From Pseudomonas sp. PA15(2017) (GTDB lineage: Bacteria > Pseudomonadota > Gammaproteobacteria > Pseudomonadales > Pseudomonadaceae): 64,000 nt of DNA. The translations under genes were made by a program, and so were the position numbers. This document shows, piece after piece, positions 18,292 to 26,772 of this stretch. The DNA is taken from contig NZ_MSXV01000055.1 in assembly GCF_001945395.1 (NCBI RefSeq), positions 171,044-235,043 on the forward strand. The letters are read 5' to 3'. Every line of letters begins with the position of its first letter. Within the stretch, counting starts at the first letter, position 1. The notes beneath the pieces were generated by a model. That model worked only from the letters and a program-made list of their open reading frames with translations, searched no databases and had not been told where the DNA came from.

Positions 18292-19257
18292 TCATTGCTG
18301 GGCGACCTTGGTGGCCGGGGCATGCCAGATCACGTCGCTGATGTTCAGCTTTTTGGGAATCAGCTTGAGCGCGGTAAAGGTGTCGGCGATCTTCTGCTGG
18401 GCCTCGACCACCTCAGGGGTGATCAGTTGGGCACCGTAGCTCTGGCGCTCCACGGCCAGGCGGGTGATGTCCGCCGACAGACCGAGCAGCGGCGCGACCT
18501 GAGCAGTGGCCGCATCGTTATTGGCCTTGACCCACTCGCCGATGGCGCGGATTTCCTCGACCAGCGCCTCGATCACTTCCGGGTGCTTTTCGGCATAGGG
18601 GCGGGTCGCCAGGTAGAACTGGTGGTTGCTGACCAGGCCCTTGCCGTCGACCAGAGTGCGCGCCTGCAGCTGCTGTTCGGCGGCGGCCTGGAAGGGATCC
18701 CAAATCACCCAGGCATCGACGCTGCCACGCTCGAAGGCGGCGCGGGCATCGGCGGGCGGCAGGTAAACCGGCTGGATATCGCTGTATTTCAGGCCGGCCT
18801 CTTCCAGGGCACGCACCAGCAGGTAGTGCACGTTGGAGCCCTTGTTGAGGGCGACCTTCTTGCCCTTGAGTTCGGCGACCGACTGGATCGGCGAATCCTT
18901 GGCGACCAGGATGGCTTCGCTGGTCGGTGCTGGCGGCTCGAAGGCCACGTAGAGCAGATCCGCACCCGCGGCCTGGGCGAACACCGGCGGCGTTTCGCCA
19001 GTGGTGCCGAAGTCCACCGAGCCGACGTTCAGCCCTTCGAGCAGTTGCGGCCCGCCGGGAAACTCGGTCCATTTGACGTCGATGCCCTTGGCGGCCAGGC
19101 GCTTTTCCAGCGCGCCGTTGGCCTTGAGCAGCACCAGGGTGCCGTACTTCTGATAACCGATACGCAATGTCTCGGCCTGGGCTTGGGTGATGGCGCCGAA
19201 GGAAATGGCCGCGGCAAACAAGGCGACCAGACTCCGACGCAGGGTGACAGTGCGCAT
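18292..19257 (-). CDS. ssuA: Aliphatic sulfonate-binding protein SsuA
   Basis: SsuA is the periplasmic receptor that delivers alkanesulfonates to SsuBC. The 321-residue precursor has a signal peptide of about 28 residues ending QAQA before ETLRIGYQKYGT. The blocks WTEFPGGPQLLEGLNVGSVDFGTTGETPPVFAQAAG and FEPPAPTSEAILV in the mature part are typical of the nitrate/sulfonate/taurine binding family. It follows ssuE by 103 bases, the largest gap inside the operon, so an additional promoter there is possible. Confidence 0.94.
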   Translation of the reverse strand: MRTVTLRRSLVALFAAAISFGAITQAQAETLRIGYQKYGTLVLLKANGALEKRLAAKGIDVKWTEFPGGPQLLEGLNVGSVDFGTTGETPPVFAQAAGADLLYVAFEPPAPTSEAILVAKDSPIQSVAELKGKKVALNKGSNVHYLLVRALEEAGLKYSDIQPVYLPPADARAAFERGSVDAWVIWDPFQAAAEQQLQARTLVDGKGLVSNHQFYLATRPYAEKHPEVIEALVEEIRAIGEWVKANNDAATAQVAPLLGLSADITRLAVERQSYGAQLITPEVVEAQQKIADTFTALKLIPKKLNISDVIWHAPATKVAQQ

Positions 19258-19360
19258 GGCGCTCTCCTCTGCATTGAGTGTGTGGCCACCTGCTGCCTCG
19301 TTGACGGGCTAGTAAGGTGGGGCGGCAGCGAACTGCCTGGGATCTGTAGGTTGGCTTGCT

Positions 19361-19948
19361 TCAGGCGCTCCAGCGCCCACTGAGCAGACGCTCGTTCAAC
19401 ACACCCGGCTCGATGGGCCGGGGTCGGCGATTGAGCGCCTGAATCAAATGTTGCAAGGCGTCGTCCAGACGCTGTTCCAGGGCCGGCGCCAAGTCGCCGC
19501 CGTCCTCGGTGTAACTGATCTGGCTGTCATCGGCGAACACGCCGTGCAGCACTTCCTGGGCCTTGAGCGCGGACAGCACCGGCTTCAGGGCGTAATCCAC
19601 CGCCAGCATGTGCGCGCTGCTGCCACCGGTGGCAACCGGCAGCACCACCTTGTGGTGCAACGCGCGCTCGGGCAGTACGTCGAGCAAGGTCTTCAGGGCA
19701 CCGGAAAACGACGCTTTGTACACCGGCGTCGCCACCACCAGGCCATCGGCAGCGGCCACATGAGCTTGCAGCCCCTGGATTCGCGGGCTGTCGAAGCGGG
19801 CAAAGAGCAAGTCTTCGGCCTCGAAGTCGCGCACCTGATAAGTCACCACTTCGACACCATGGGCCTGCAGCCACTGCCTCGCCTTACCCAGCAACACGTT
19901 GGAGCGTGACCTCAGGCTCGGGCTGCCGCCGAGAAAAACCACCAACAT
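19361..19948 (-). CDS. ssuE: NADPH-dependent FMN reductase SsuE
   Basis: SsuE reduces FMN with NAD(P)H and hands FMNH2 to SsuD. The 195-residue protein has a flavodoxin-like fold; the flavin phosphate loop is GGSPSLRSRSN near residues 7-17, and the block ATPVYKASFSGALKTLLD is diagnostic for the family. It starts nine bases after the lsfA stop, so the two are translated together. Confidence 0.93.
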   Translation of the reverse strand: MLVVFLGGSPSLRSRSNVLLGKARQWLQAHGVEVVTYQVRDFEAEDLLFARFDSPRIQGLQAHVAAADGLVVATPVYKASFSGALKTLLDVLPERALHHKVVLPVATGGSSAHMLAVDYALKPVLSALKAQEVLHGVFADDSQISYTEDGGDLAPALEQRLDDALQHLIQALNRRPRPIEPGVLNERLLSGRWSA

Positions 19949-19957
19949 GAGACGTCC

Positions 19958-20596
19958 TTATTTGTTGGGCTGCGGGGTGAGACGCAGGTAAGGCTTCACG
20001 GCGCGATAGCCTTTGGGGAAGCGCTGCTTGATCTCGTCCTCGTCCTTGAGCGACGGCACGATCACCACCTCGTCACCGTCCTGCCAGTTGGCGGGCGTGG
20101 CCACCTTGTGGCTGTCGGTGAGCTGCAGCGAATCGATCACCCGCAGGATTTCATGGAAGTTGCGCCCGGTGCTCGCCGGGTAGGTGATGGTCAGGCGCAC
20201 CTTCTTGTTCGGGTCGATGACGAACAGCGAACGCACCGTCAGGGTGTCGTTGGCATTGGGGTGGATCAGGTCGTAGAGCTCGGACACCTTGCGGTCGGCA
20301 TCGGCGAGGATCGGGAAGTTGACCGCGGTGTTCTGGGTCTCGTTGATGTCGCCGATCCACTTCAGGTGCGAATCGACCGGATCGACGGACAGGGCGATGG
20401 CCTTGACGTTGCGCTTGGCGAACTCGTCCTTCAGCTTGGCGGTGAAGCCCAGCTCTGTGGTGCACACCGGGGTGAAGTCGGCCGGGTGGGAAAACAGGAT
20501 GCCCCACTGGCTGCCCAGCCACTCGTGGAAACGAATGCGGCCTTCACTGGAATCCTGCTCGAAGTCGGGGGCGATGTCGCCCAGGCGAATGCTCAT
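19958..20596 (-). CDS. lsfA: 1-Cys peroxiredoxin LsfA
   Basis: LsfA reduces hydrogen peroxide and organic peroxides. The 212-residue protein contains a single cysteine, C45, in the peroxiredoxin active site PADFTPVC, and has no resolving cysteine anywhere, so it is a 1-Cys (Prx6-type) enzyme. It is the first gene of the sulfonate operon. Pairing of lsfA with ssu genes is known in pseudomonads, where LsfA is one of the proteins made during sulfate starvation. It probably protects against peroxide formed by free reduced flavin from SsuE, though that explanation is inference. Confidence 0.93.
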   Translation of the reverse strand: MSIRLGDIAPDFEQDSSEGRIRFHEWLGSQWGILFSHPADFTPVCTTELGFTAKLKDEFAKRNVKAIALSVDPVDSHLKWIGDINETQNTAVNFPILADADRKVSELYDLIHPNANDTLTVRSLFVIDPNKKVRLTITYPASTGRNFHEILRVIDSLQLTDSHKVATPANWQDGDEVVIVPSLKDEDEIKQRFPKGYRAVKPYLRLTPQPNK

Positions 20597-20644
20597 GGGT
20601 GTGCTCCTCAGGTGAGTCGTTGCGTGGCGCTCACTATGCTGAGG

Positions 20645-20697
20645 ATCGGAAAATATTAAAAAGAATAAATAATGATTTATTTATAACAAAAAACAAG
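20645..20697 (-). promoter_or_regulatory. AT-rich control region of the lsfA-ssu operon
   Basis: The gap upstream of lsfA holds an unusually A/T-rich stretch, in sharp contrast with its surroundings. Within it AATAAA (20664-20669) and TTTATT (20676-20681) form an inverted repeat. CysB-type activators bind AT-rich sites upstream of sulfur-starvation genes, so this is a plausible CysB or SsuR target. No core promoter elements can be named with confidence. Confidence 0.5.
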
Positions 20698-20731
20698 GAC
20701 TCGCTCGGCACACGAGCCCCCATCGTTGCGC

Positions 20732-21283
20732 TCAATCGCGTATTCGCGCCGGGTTGCCGACCACCGTGGCACCCGCTGGCACGTCGCGGGTCACCACGCT
20801 GCCCGCACCGATCAGCGCATCGTCGCCCACCGTCACGCCCGGCAGGATCAACGCCCCGGCGCCGATCCAGACGTTGCGGCCAATGGTCACCGGCCGCCCG
20901 AACTCCAGGCCGGATTCGCGCTCGGCGGCGTCGCGCGGATGATCGGCGGTGAGGATCTGTACGCCCGGGCCGATCTGCGTCTTGTCGCCGATGCTCACCG
21001 CCACCACGTCGAGAATCACGCAGTTGAAGTTGATGAACACGCCATCACCCAGGCTGATGTTGAAGCCGTAATCGCAGTGAAACGGCGAACGCACCACCAC
21101 GCCCTTGCCGACCGCTGCCAGGCGCTCGCCCAGCACCTGATTGCGCTCGGCCTGCGACAGCCCGAGGTTGCCGTTGTAGCGCGCCAACCAAGCCATGGTC
21201 GCGGCGCTTTCGGCTTGCAGTTCCGGGTCACTGGCCAGGTAGAGTTCGCCGGTGAGCATCTTGTGTTTTTCACTGAGCGCCAT
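20732..21283 (-). CDS. Maltose/galactoside-type O-acetyltransferase
   Basis: The 183-residue protein belongs to the left-handed beta-helix acetyltransferases of the Maa/LacA type. It has the N-terminal helical cap (SEKHKMLTGELYLASDPEL), then hexapeptide repeats such as IGRNVWIGAGALILPGVTVGDDALIGAGSVVT, and the PfhcdYG-type substrate segment SPFHCDYGFNI, with the catalytic His there. It transfers acetyl from acetyl-CoA to a sugar hydroxyl; the real substrate is unknown. It lies 93 bases after polB on the same strand and just upstream of the lsfA control region. Confidence 0.85.
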   Translation of the reverse strand: MALSEKHKMLTGELYLASDPELQAESAATMAWLARYNGNLGLSQAERNQVLGERLAAVGKGVVVRSPFHCDYGFNISLGDGVFINFNCVILDVVAVSIGDKTQIGPGVQILTADHPRDAAERESGLEFGRPVTIGRNVWIGAGALILPGVTVGDDALIGAGSVVTRDVPAGATVVGNPARIRD

Positions 21284-21376
21284 GGCGGGTTGCCTCCTTA
21301 CGAATGTCCAGTAAAGAACACGGGGCGCAGGTGAGGTTCCGGCTAACCGGTCGACGGTCTCTACAACGACCCCGGC

Positions 21377-23734
21377 TCAGAACAGCTCCAATTGCCCGCC
21401 GATCAATGCGGTGAAGTCATCGTCCACGAACGGCAGGATGGCGTCGGCCACCGGCTGCAGCTGTTTGCTCAGGTAATGGCCGTAGTCGATGGGTGCGCGG
21501 CGCAGCTCCAGCGGTTCCGGGCCAGCGACGCTGATCACGTAGCTGATCCAGCCGCCGCTCTGGTATTGGCGCGGGCGGCCCTGCTCGTCGTTGTGAGCAT
21601 CGGCCAGACGCGCGGCGCGCACGTGGGGCGGCACGTTGCGCTGGTAGTCGTCGAGGCGCCTGCGCAGGCGTTTGCGGTACACCAGACGCTCTTCGAACTC
21701 GCCAGCCAGGGTGCGTTGCACGTAATCGCGCACGTAGTCCCGGTAGGGCTGGCCCTTGAAGATGCGCAGATACAGCTCCTGCTGGAATTGCTGGGCCAGC
21801 GGCGACCAGTCGCTGCGCACGGTTTCCAGCCCCTTGAAGACCATGTCCTCGCGGCCATCGGCGCGACGGATCAACCCGGCGTAGCGCTTCTTGCTGCCCT
21901 CCTCCATGCCGCGGATGGTGGGCATCAGAAAGCGGCTGAAGTGGGTTTCGAACTGCAACTCCAGGGCGCTCTGCAAGCCGAATTCGTTCGCCAGGTGCTC
22001 GCGCCACCAGGCGTTGACGCCCTGCACCAGGCCACGGCCGATACGCTCGGCGTCTGCCTCCGAATGAGCGCGGCGCAGCCAGACGAAGGTGGAGTCGGTG
22101 TCGCCGTAGATCACCGTGTGGCCTTCGGCCTCGATCAGCTCGCGGGTACGGCGCATGACCTCATGACCGCGCAGGGTGATGGACGACGCCAGGCGGGTAT
22201 CGAAGAAGCGGCAGCCGCTGGAGCCGAGCACGCCATAGAAGGCGTTCATGATGATCTTCAGCGCCTGGGACAGCGGTGCGTTGCCGGCGCGCTTGGCCGC
22301 CTCACGCCCCTGCCAAACGCGCTCGACGATGGCCGGCAGACAATGCCTGGTACGCGAGAAACGCGCGCCGCGAAACCCCGGAATCGAGTGTTCGTCGTCG
22401 GGCTGGCGCAGGCCCTCGACCAGCCCCACCGGGTCGATCAGAAAGGTGCGGATCAGCGATGGATACAGGCTCTTGTAGTCGAGCACCAGCACCGACTCGT
22501 AAAGCCCCGGCCGCGAATCCATCACGAAACCGCCGGGGCTGGCCTCCGGTGGGCGCTCGCCCTGATTGGGCGCGACGAAGCCCTGGCGGTGCATCAGCGG
22601 CATGTACAGGTGGCTGAACGCCGCCACCGAGCCGCCGCTGCGATCCACCGGCAAACCGGTGACCGTGGCCCGTTCGAGCAGGAAGGTGAGCAGCTCGGTC
22701 TTGGCGAAGATGCGCGTGACCAGCTCGCAGTCCTTGAGGTTGTAGCGGGCCAGGGCCGGCTTGTCCTCGGCGAACATGCGGTTGATCTCGTCCATGCGCT
22801 GATAGGGGTTGTCGATCGCCTTGCCCTCGCCGAGCAGTTGCTGGGCGACGCTTTCCAGGCTGAAGGACTGGAAGCTCCAGGTCGCCGAACGCAGCGACTC
22901 GATGCCATCGATGATCAGCCGGCCCGGCGCGCTGGCGAAGAAATGCTGCTTGGAACCGTGCTCGCGCCAGCTCAGCAATTCGCCGCCACGGCCCAGGCGC
23001 AACGGCACCTGCAGGCGCTGGGCATGTTCGTGCAGCACGCGCAGGTCGAATTGCACCACGTTCCAGCCGATGATGGCGTCCGGATCAAAGCGCTCCAGCC
23101 AGCCGTTCAGCGCCTCCAGCAGCGCGGCGCGGCTATCCAGATAGTCGAGATCGAAATCGACTTCGGCGTGGCCATTCGGCGGCCCGAGCATGTACACCTG
23201 GCGCTGGCCGCAGCCTTCCAGTGCGATGGAATACAGCTCGCCCCGGGCGGTGGTCTCGATATCCAGGGACACCAGTTTGAGCTGCGGGCGGTAGTCCGGC
23301 GCTGGCTTGAGCTGCGCGTCAACCAGCACGCCGTCTACCGTCGCGGTGCCACCAAACAGCACCGGGGCAGTGATGAAGCGCTCCATCAGGTAGCGCTCGG
23401 GCGGGCGGATATCGGCCTCGTAAACGGCCACACCGCCCTGGCGCAGGGTCTGTTCAAGCTGGAGCAGCGGGCGTTGCTGCCGGCAGTACAGACCGAGCAC
23501 CGGCCGTTGATGAAAGTCGCGCAGCTGCAACGGGCGTAGTTCGAACTGCTTGTCGCCGGCGATCAGCGCTTCGGCGCGGGCGCGCTGTTCGGCAGGAATG
23601 AAGGCCACCGAGGTTTGCGGCGGCAGGCGCACCAGGCGCGGACCGGCGTCGGTCGACAGCCAGAATTCCACCTGGCTGCCGGCCGGCGTGTCGCGCCAGT
23701 GCCGGGTCAGGACGAAGCCCTGCTGTAGATCCAC
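21377..23734 (-). CDS. polB: DNA polymerase II (family B)
   Basis: Pol II is a proofreading family B polymerase that helps restart stalled forks and copy past lesions. The 785-residue protein matches E. coli PolB in size. The 3'-5' exonuclease has motif I SLDIETT (D158, E160), motif II GWNVVQFDLRVL and motif III YNLKDCEL. The polymerase has region II DYKSLYPS from D419, region III KIIMNAFYGVLGS and region I YGDTDS at 543-548. All catalytic carboxylates are present. I looked for a LexA box upstream and found none. It is divergent to the small methyltransferase gene. Confidence 0.96.
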   Translation of the reverse strand: MDLQQGFVLTRHWRDTPAGSQVEFWLSTDAGPRLVRLPPQTSVAFIPAEQRARAEALIAGDKQFELRPLQLRDFHQRPVLGLYCRQQRPLLQLEQTLRQGGVAVYEADIRPPERYLMERFITAPVLFGGTATVDGVLVDAQLKPAPDYRPQLKLVSLDIETTARGELYSIALEGCGQRQVYMLGPPNGHAEVDFDLDYLDSRAALLEALNGWLERFDPDAIIGWNVVQFDLRVLHEHAQRLQVPLRLGRGGELLSWREHGSKQHFFASAPGRLIIDGIESLRSATWSFQSFSLESVAQQLLGEGKAIDNPYQRMDEINRMFAEDKPALARYNLKDCELVTRIFAKTELLTFLLERATVTGLPVDRSGGSVAAFSHLYMPLMHRQGFVAPNQGERPPEASPGGFVMDSRPGLYESVLVLDYKSLYPSLIRTFLIDPVGLVEGLRQPDDEHSIPGFRGARFSRTRHCLPAIVERVWQGREAAKRAGNAPLSQALKIIMNAFYGVLGSSGCRFFDTRLASSITLRGHEVMRRTRELIEAEGHTVIYGDTDSTFVWLRRAHSEADAERIGRGLVQGVNAWWREHLANEFGLQSALELQFETHFSRFLMPTIRGMEEGSKKRYAGLIRRADGREDMVFKGLETVRSDWSPLAQQFQQELYLRIFKGQPYRDYVRDYVQRTLAGEFEERLVYRKRLRRRLDDYQRNVPPHVRAARLADAHNDEQGRPRQYQSGGWISYVISVAGPEPLELRRAPIDYGHYLSKQLQPVADAILPFVDDDFTALIGGQLELF

Positions 23735-23835
23735 CCTGCCACCTCGAATGCTGTTCAGGGTGCGATGGTAACCCGGCGGCGCAACGCCTGCAGAATGGGG
23801 TTAAATGGCCGCCAGGTTTTGTACGGAGGCTCGCC

Positions 23836-24471
23836 ATGCCCCTCGATCATCAACAGCTGCAACAGATCACCACCCGCACGCTGGCCCATTACCAGACCGG
23901 CGCCGAAGACTTTCGCGAGGGCACCCGCGACCACGACGTCAGCCAGAACATCGCGGCGCTGCTGCGTCATGTGCAGGGCAGCGCGCCATTGAGCATCCTC
24001 GACTTCGGCTGTGGCCCGGGTCGGGATCTGCGCGCCTTCAAGGCCCTGGGCCACCAGCCTGTCGGCCTCGACGGCTGCCCCGAATTCGTCGCCATGGCCC
24101 GCGCCGAGAGCGGCTGCGAAGTCTGGCAGCAGGACTTTCTGGCCCTGGATCTGCCGGCCGAACGCTTCGACGGCATCTTCGCCAATGCCGTGCTGTTCCA
24201 TATTCCGAGCCAGGAGCTACCGCGCGTACTAGGCGAGCTGCACGGCAGCCTGAAGCCCGGCGGCGTGCTGTTCAGCTCCAACCCGCGCGGCGATAACCAA
24301 GAAGGCTGGAGCGGCGAACGCTACGGCGCCTGGCATGACCTGGCCAGCTGGCGCCGCCTGCTCGACGCCGCCGGTTTCGAGGAACTGGAACATTACTACC
24401 GCCCTACCGGCTTGCCCCGTGAGCAGCAACCGTGGCTGGCGAGTGTGTGGCGCAAGCGGGAGATGGTTTGA
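23836..24471 (+). CDS. Class I SAM-dependent methyltransferase
   Basis: This 211-residue soluble protein has the SAM motif ILDFGCGPGRDLRAF near residues 55-69, an acidic loop ending GLDGCPEF, and motif FDGIFANAVLFHIPSQEL typical of small-molecule methyltransferases. The substrate is not evident. The N-terminal HQQLQQITTRTLAHYQTGAEDFREGTRDHDVSQNI resembles a widespread group of proteobacterial methyltransferases of unknown role. It is divergent from polB and followed by a gap with inverted REP sequences. Confidence 0.82.
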   Translation: MPLDHQQLQQITTRTLAHYQTGAEDFREGTRDHDVSQNIAALLRHVQGSAPLSILDFGCGPGRDLRAFKALGHQPVGLDGCPEFVAMARAESGCEVWQQDFLALDLPAERFDGIFANAVLFHIPSQELPRVLGELHGSLKPGGVLFSSNPRGDNQEGWSGERYGAWHDLASWRRLLDAAGFEELEHYYRPTGLPREQQPWLASVWRKREMV

Positions 24472-24530
24472 TTCGACGGGCGACGGTTCTGGCCATCCGG
24501 AGCCACCACGTGAGAACGAACCATCCGCAC

Positions 24531-24693
24531 GATTTTCGCGCGCGTGGCCCGCTCCCACGGAGATTGGTGATAAGTCTTGGCTCCGTGTGAAGGCACTCGA
24601 GGCATTACCGCCCAGGCGCTAGAAGCTGTGATGCCGCGCTTCTGTGGGAGCGGGCCATGCCCGCGATTTCGCGCGCGTGGCGCCGCGCCCACA
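24531..24693. repeat. Inverted pair of family C REP sequences
   Basis: One copy (24531-24560) ends in GTGGCCCGCTCCCACGG; the other (24643-24693) begins TGTGGGAGCGGGCCATG. They face each other about 80 bases apart between the convergent methyltransferase and kup genes, the usual REPIN arrangement. Both contain TTTCGCGCGCGTGG. Nothing else in the gap is recognisable. Confidence 0.75.
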
Positions 24694-24729
24694 AAAGCTT
24701 TCTGCCAACCGCTCCTACCTTGAAACGTC

Positions 24730-26604
24730 CTAAATCTCCACCTGCGTCCCCAGCTCGATCACCCGATTCACCGGTAGCCGGAAGAAACCCAGCGAGCTGC
24801 CAGCGTTCTTCTGCAGCACAGCGAACAGGCGCTCGCGCCACATGGCCATGCCGATACGTTCGGAGGGAATCACCGTTTCCCGGCTGAGGAAATAGGTGGT
24901 CTGCATCGGCGGGCAGTCGATGCCCCTTTCACTCAACTGGGCCAGGGCTTGAGGGATGTCCGGCGCCTCGAGGAAACCGAAGCGCAGGCGCACGCGATAG
25001 AAGCCCTGGTCGTAGGCCTCCAGATCGAAGCGTTCGGCCAGCGGCACCCGCGGGCGATCCTCGTAGAGCACGGTGAGCAGCATCACCCGCTCGTGCAGCA
25101 CCTGGTTGTGCAGCAGGTTGTGCAACAGCGCATGGGGCACCACTTCGACCCGGCTGGTCAGGAACACTGCCGTGCCGGTCACCCGATGGGGCGGTTGCAG
25201 GGCAATGCTGGCGATGAAGTCGCGCAGCACCAGGGAATGTTCGTCGAGCCGCTCGAGCACCAGTTGGCGACCGCGTTTCCAGGTGGTCATCAGGCCGAAC
25301 AGCAGCAGGCCGACGACCATCGGCACCGCTCCGCCGCCGATGATCTTCGGCACGTTGGCGGCGAAGAAGATACCGTCGACCAGCAGGAATACCGCCAGCA
25401 GCGGCACGGCCAGCACCTTCGGCCAGCGCCACAGCAGCAGGATCACCGACGACACCAGCAGCGTGGTGCACAGCATGGTGCCGGTCACCGCCACGCCGTA
25501 GGCGCCAGCCAGGCCACTGGACGACTGGAAGCCGAGCACCAGCAGCACCACACCGACCAGCAGCATGCTGTTGATCAACGGAATGTAGATCTGCCCCTGC
25601 TCGGCGCTGGAGGTGTGCAGGATCTGCATGCGCGGCACGTAGCCAAGCTGGATGGCCTGGCGAGTCACCGAGAAGGCGCCGGTGATCACCGCCTGGGAGG
25701 CGATGATGGTGGCCAGCGTCGACAGGCCGATCAGCGGGATCAGCGCCCAGCCCGGTGCCAGCAGGTAGAACGGGTTGCGCACCGCTTCGGGGTCGCCAAG
25801 CAGCAGCGCGCCCTGACCGAAGTAATTGAGGATCAGGCACGGGAATGCCAGGAACAGCCAGGCATGCACGATGGGCTTGCGGCCGAAATGGCCGAGATCG
25901 GCGTACAGGGCTTCCGCGCCGGTGATGGTCAGCACCACGGCGCCCATCACCGTCAGGCCGAGCAGCGGATTGGCGATGAAGAACTGCAGCGCCCAATAGG
26001 GATTGAGCGACAGCAGCACGTCTGGACGCTGCACGATGCCATGCACGCCCAGGGCGCCGAGCACCAGAAACCACACCACCATCACCGGGCCGAACAGGTA
26101 ACCGATGCGCGCGGTGCCATGGCGTTGCAGCAGAAACAGCGGAATCAGGATCACCAGCGCCAGCGGCACCACCCAGTGGTCGATACCGTCGACCACCAGG
26201 CCGACACCTTCGACTGCGGAAAGCACCGAGACCGCCGGCGTGAGCATGCTGTCGCCGTAGAACAGCGCGGCGCCGAACAGGCCGAGCATGATCAGCACGG
26301 TACGCAGCAGCGGATAATCGGCGGCCGCCCGTTGCGCCAGGGCGGTGAGCGCCATGATGCCGCCCTCGCCACCGTTGTCGGCACGCAGGATGAACATCAC
26401 GTACTTGACCGTGACCACCAGGGTCAGCGACCAGAAGATCAGCGACAGGATGCCCAGCACGCTGGCCTGGGACAGGCCGACGCCGTAATGCGGCGAGAAG
26501 ATTTCCTTGAGGCTGTACAGCGGGCTGGTGCCAATGTCGCCGTAGACGATACCGACGGCGCCGACCAACAGGGCAATGGGCGAGGTACGGGAGGGGGTGC
26601 TCAC
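24730..26604 (-). CDS. kup: Low-affinity potassium transporter Kup
   Basis: Kup (TrkD) is a proton-coupled potassium uptake protein. The 624-residue protein has the family N-terminus GAVGIVYGDIGTSPLYSLKEIF, about twelve membrane helices up to residue 440, and a long cytoplasmic C-terminus. The conserved stretch GGEGGIMALTALAQ is present. It is divergent from a KdpDE-like two-component system, with a 168-base shared control region carrying TTTACG repeats. That suggests potassium-dependent control, which is unusual because kup is generally thought to be constitutive. Confidence 0.95.
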   Translation of the reverse strand: MSTPSRTSPIALLVGAVGIVYGDIGTSPLYSLKEIFSPHYGVGLSQASVLGILSLIFWSLTLVVTVKYVMFILRADNGGEGGIMALTALAQRAAADYPLLRTVLIMLGLFGAALFYGDSMLTPAVSVLSAVEGVGLVVDGIDHWVVPLALVILIPLFLLQRHGTARIGYLFGPVMVVWFLVLGALGVHGIVQRPDVLLSLNPYWALQFFIANPLLGLTVMGAVVLTITGAEALYADLGHFGRKPIVHAWLFLAFPCLILNYFGQGALLLGDPEAVRNPFYLLAPGWALIPLIGLSTLATIIASQAVITGAFSVTRQAIQLGYVPRMQILHTSSAEQGQIYIPLINSMLLVGVVLLVLGFQSSSGLAGAYGVAVTGTMLCTTLLVSSVILLLWRWPKVLAVPLLAVFLLVDGIFFAANVPKIIGGGAVPMVVGLLLFGLMTTWKRGRQLVLERLDEHSLVLRDFIASIALQPPHRVTGTAVFLTSRVEVVPHALLHNLLHNQVLHERVMLLTVLYEDRPRVPLAERFDLEAYDQGFYRVRLRFGFLEAPDIPQALAQLSERGIDCPPMQTTYFLSRETVIPSERIGMAMWRERLFAVLQKNAGSSLGFFRLPVNRVIELGTQVEI

Positions 26605-26652
26605 GTTGCAGGTATCCGTGATGAACTCGATTACCCTTAGGTATACGCCGGC

Positions 26653-26721
26653 TTTACGCGCGCGGCAGCTTTACGTCACGCAGTTTTACGGCTTTTTTAC
26701 GCGCAGGCGCGCTTCTTTACG
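26653..26721. promoter_or_regulatory. Five direct TTTACG repeats between kup and the KdpDE-like genes
   Basis: TTTACG occurs at 26653, 26670, 26685, 26696 and 26716, all in the same orientation, within 69 bases of the divergent promoter region. OmpR-family regulators such as KdpE bind tandem direct repeats, and the E. coli kdp operator is a T-rich sequence, so this is a candidate operator for the adjacent regulator. Spacing (17, 15, 11, 20) is uneven, so not all copies need be functional. Confidence 0.6.
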
Positions 26722-26772
26722 CCAACCTTGCACGACGCCATGATCTGCCCACGCCCCGCACCGGAATTGCGC

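Noticed and set aside
21392..23539. A 715-codon open frame on the plus strand opposite polB
   Set aside because: It lies wholly over a polymerase with all catalytic motifs, and its translation is low in complexity and rich in Ala, Gln, His and Val, as is usual for antisense frames in GC-rich genes.
23735..23835. A LexA (SOS) box upstream of polB
   Set aside because: CTGT occurs near 23750 but no matching ACAG lies at the required spacing, so no LexA site can be supported.
24531..24693. REP clusters as CRISPR repeats
   Set aside because: Copies are inverted and few, without regular spacers or cas genes. They are ordinary REP sequences.
24949..26640. A 563-codon open frame on the plus strand opposite kup
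   Set aside because: Very rich in His, Gln and Arg with no hydrophobic pattern or domain; Kup on the other strand is unambiguous.
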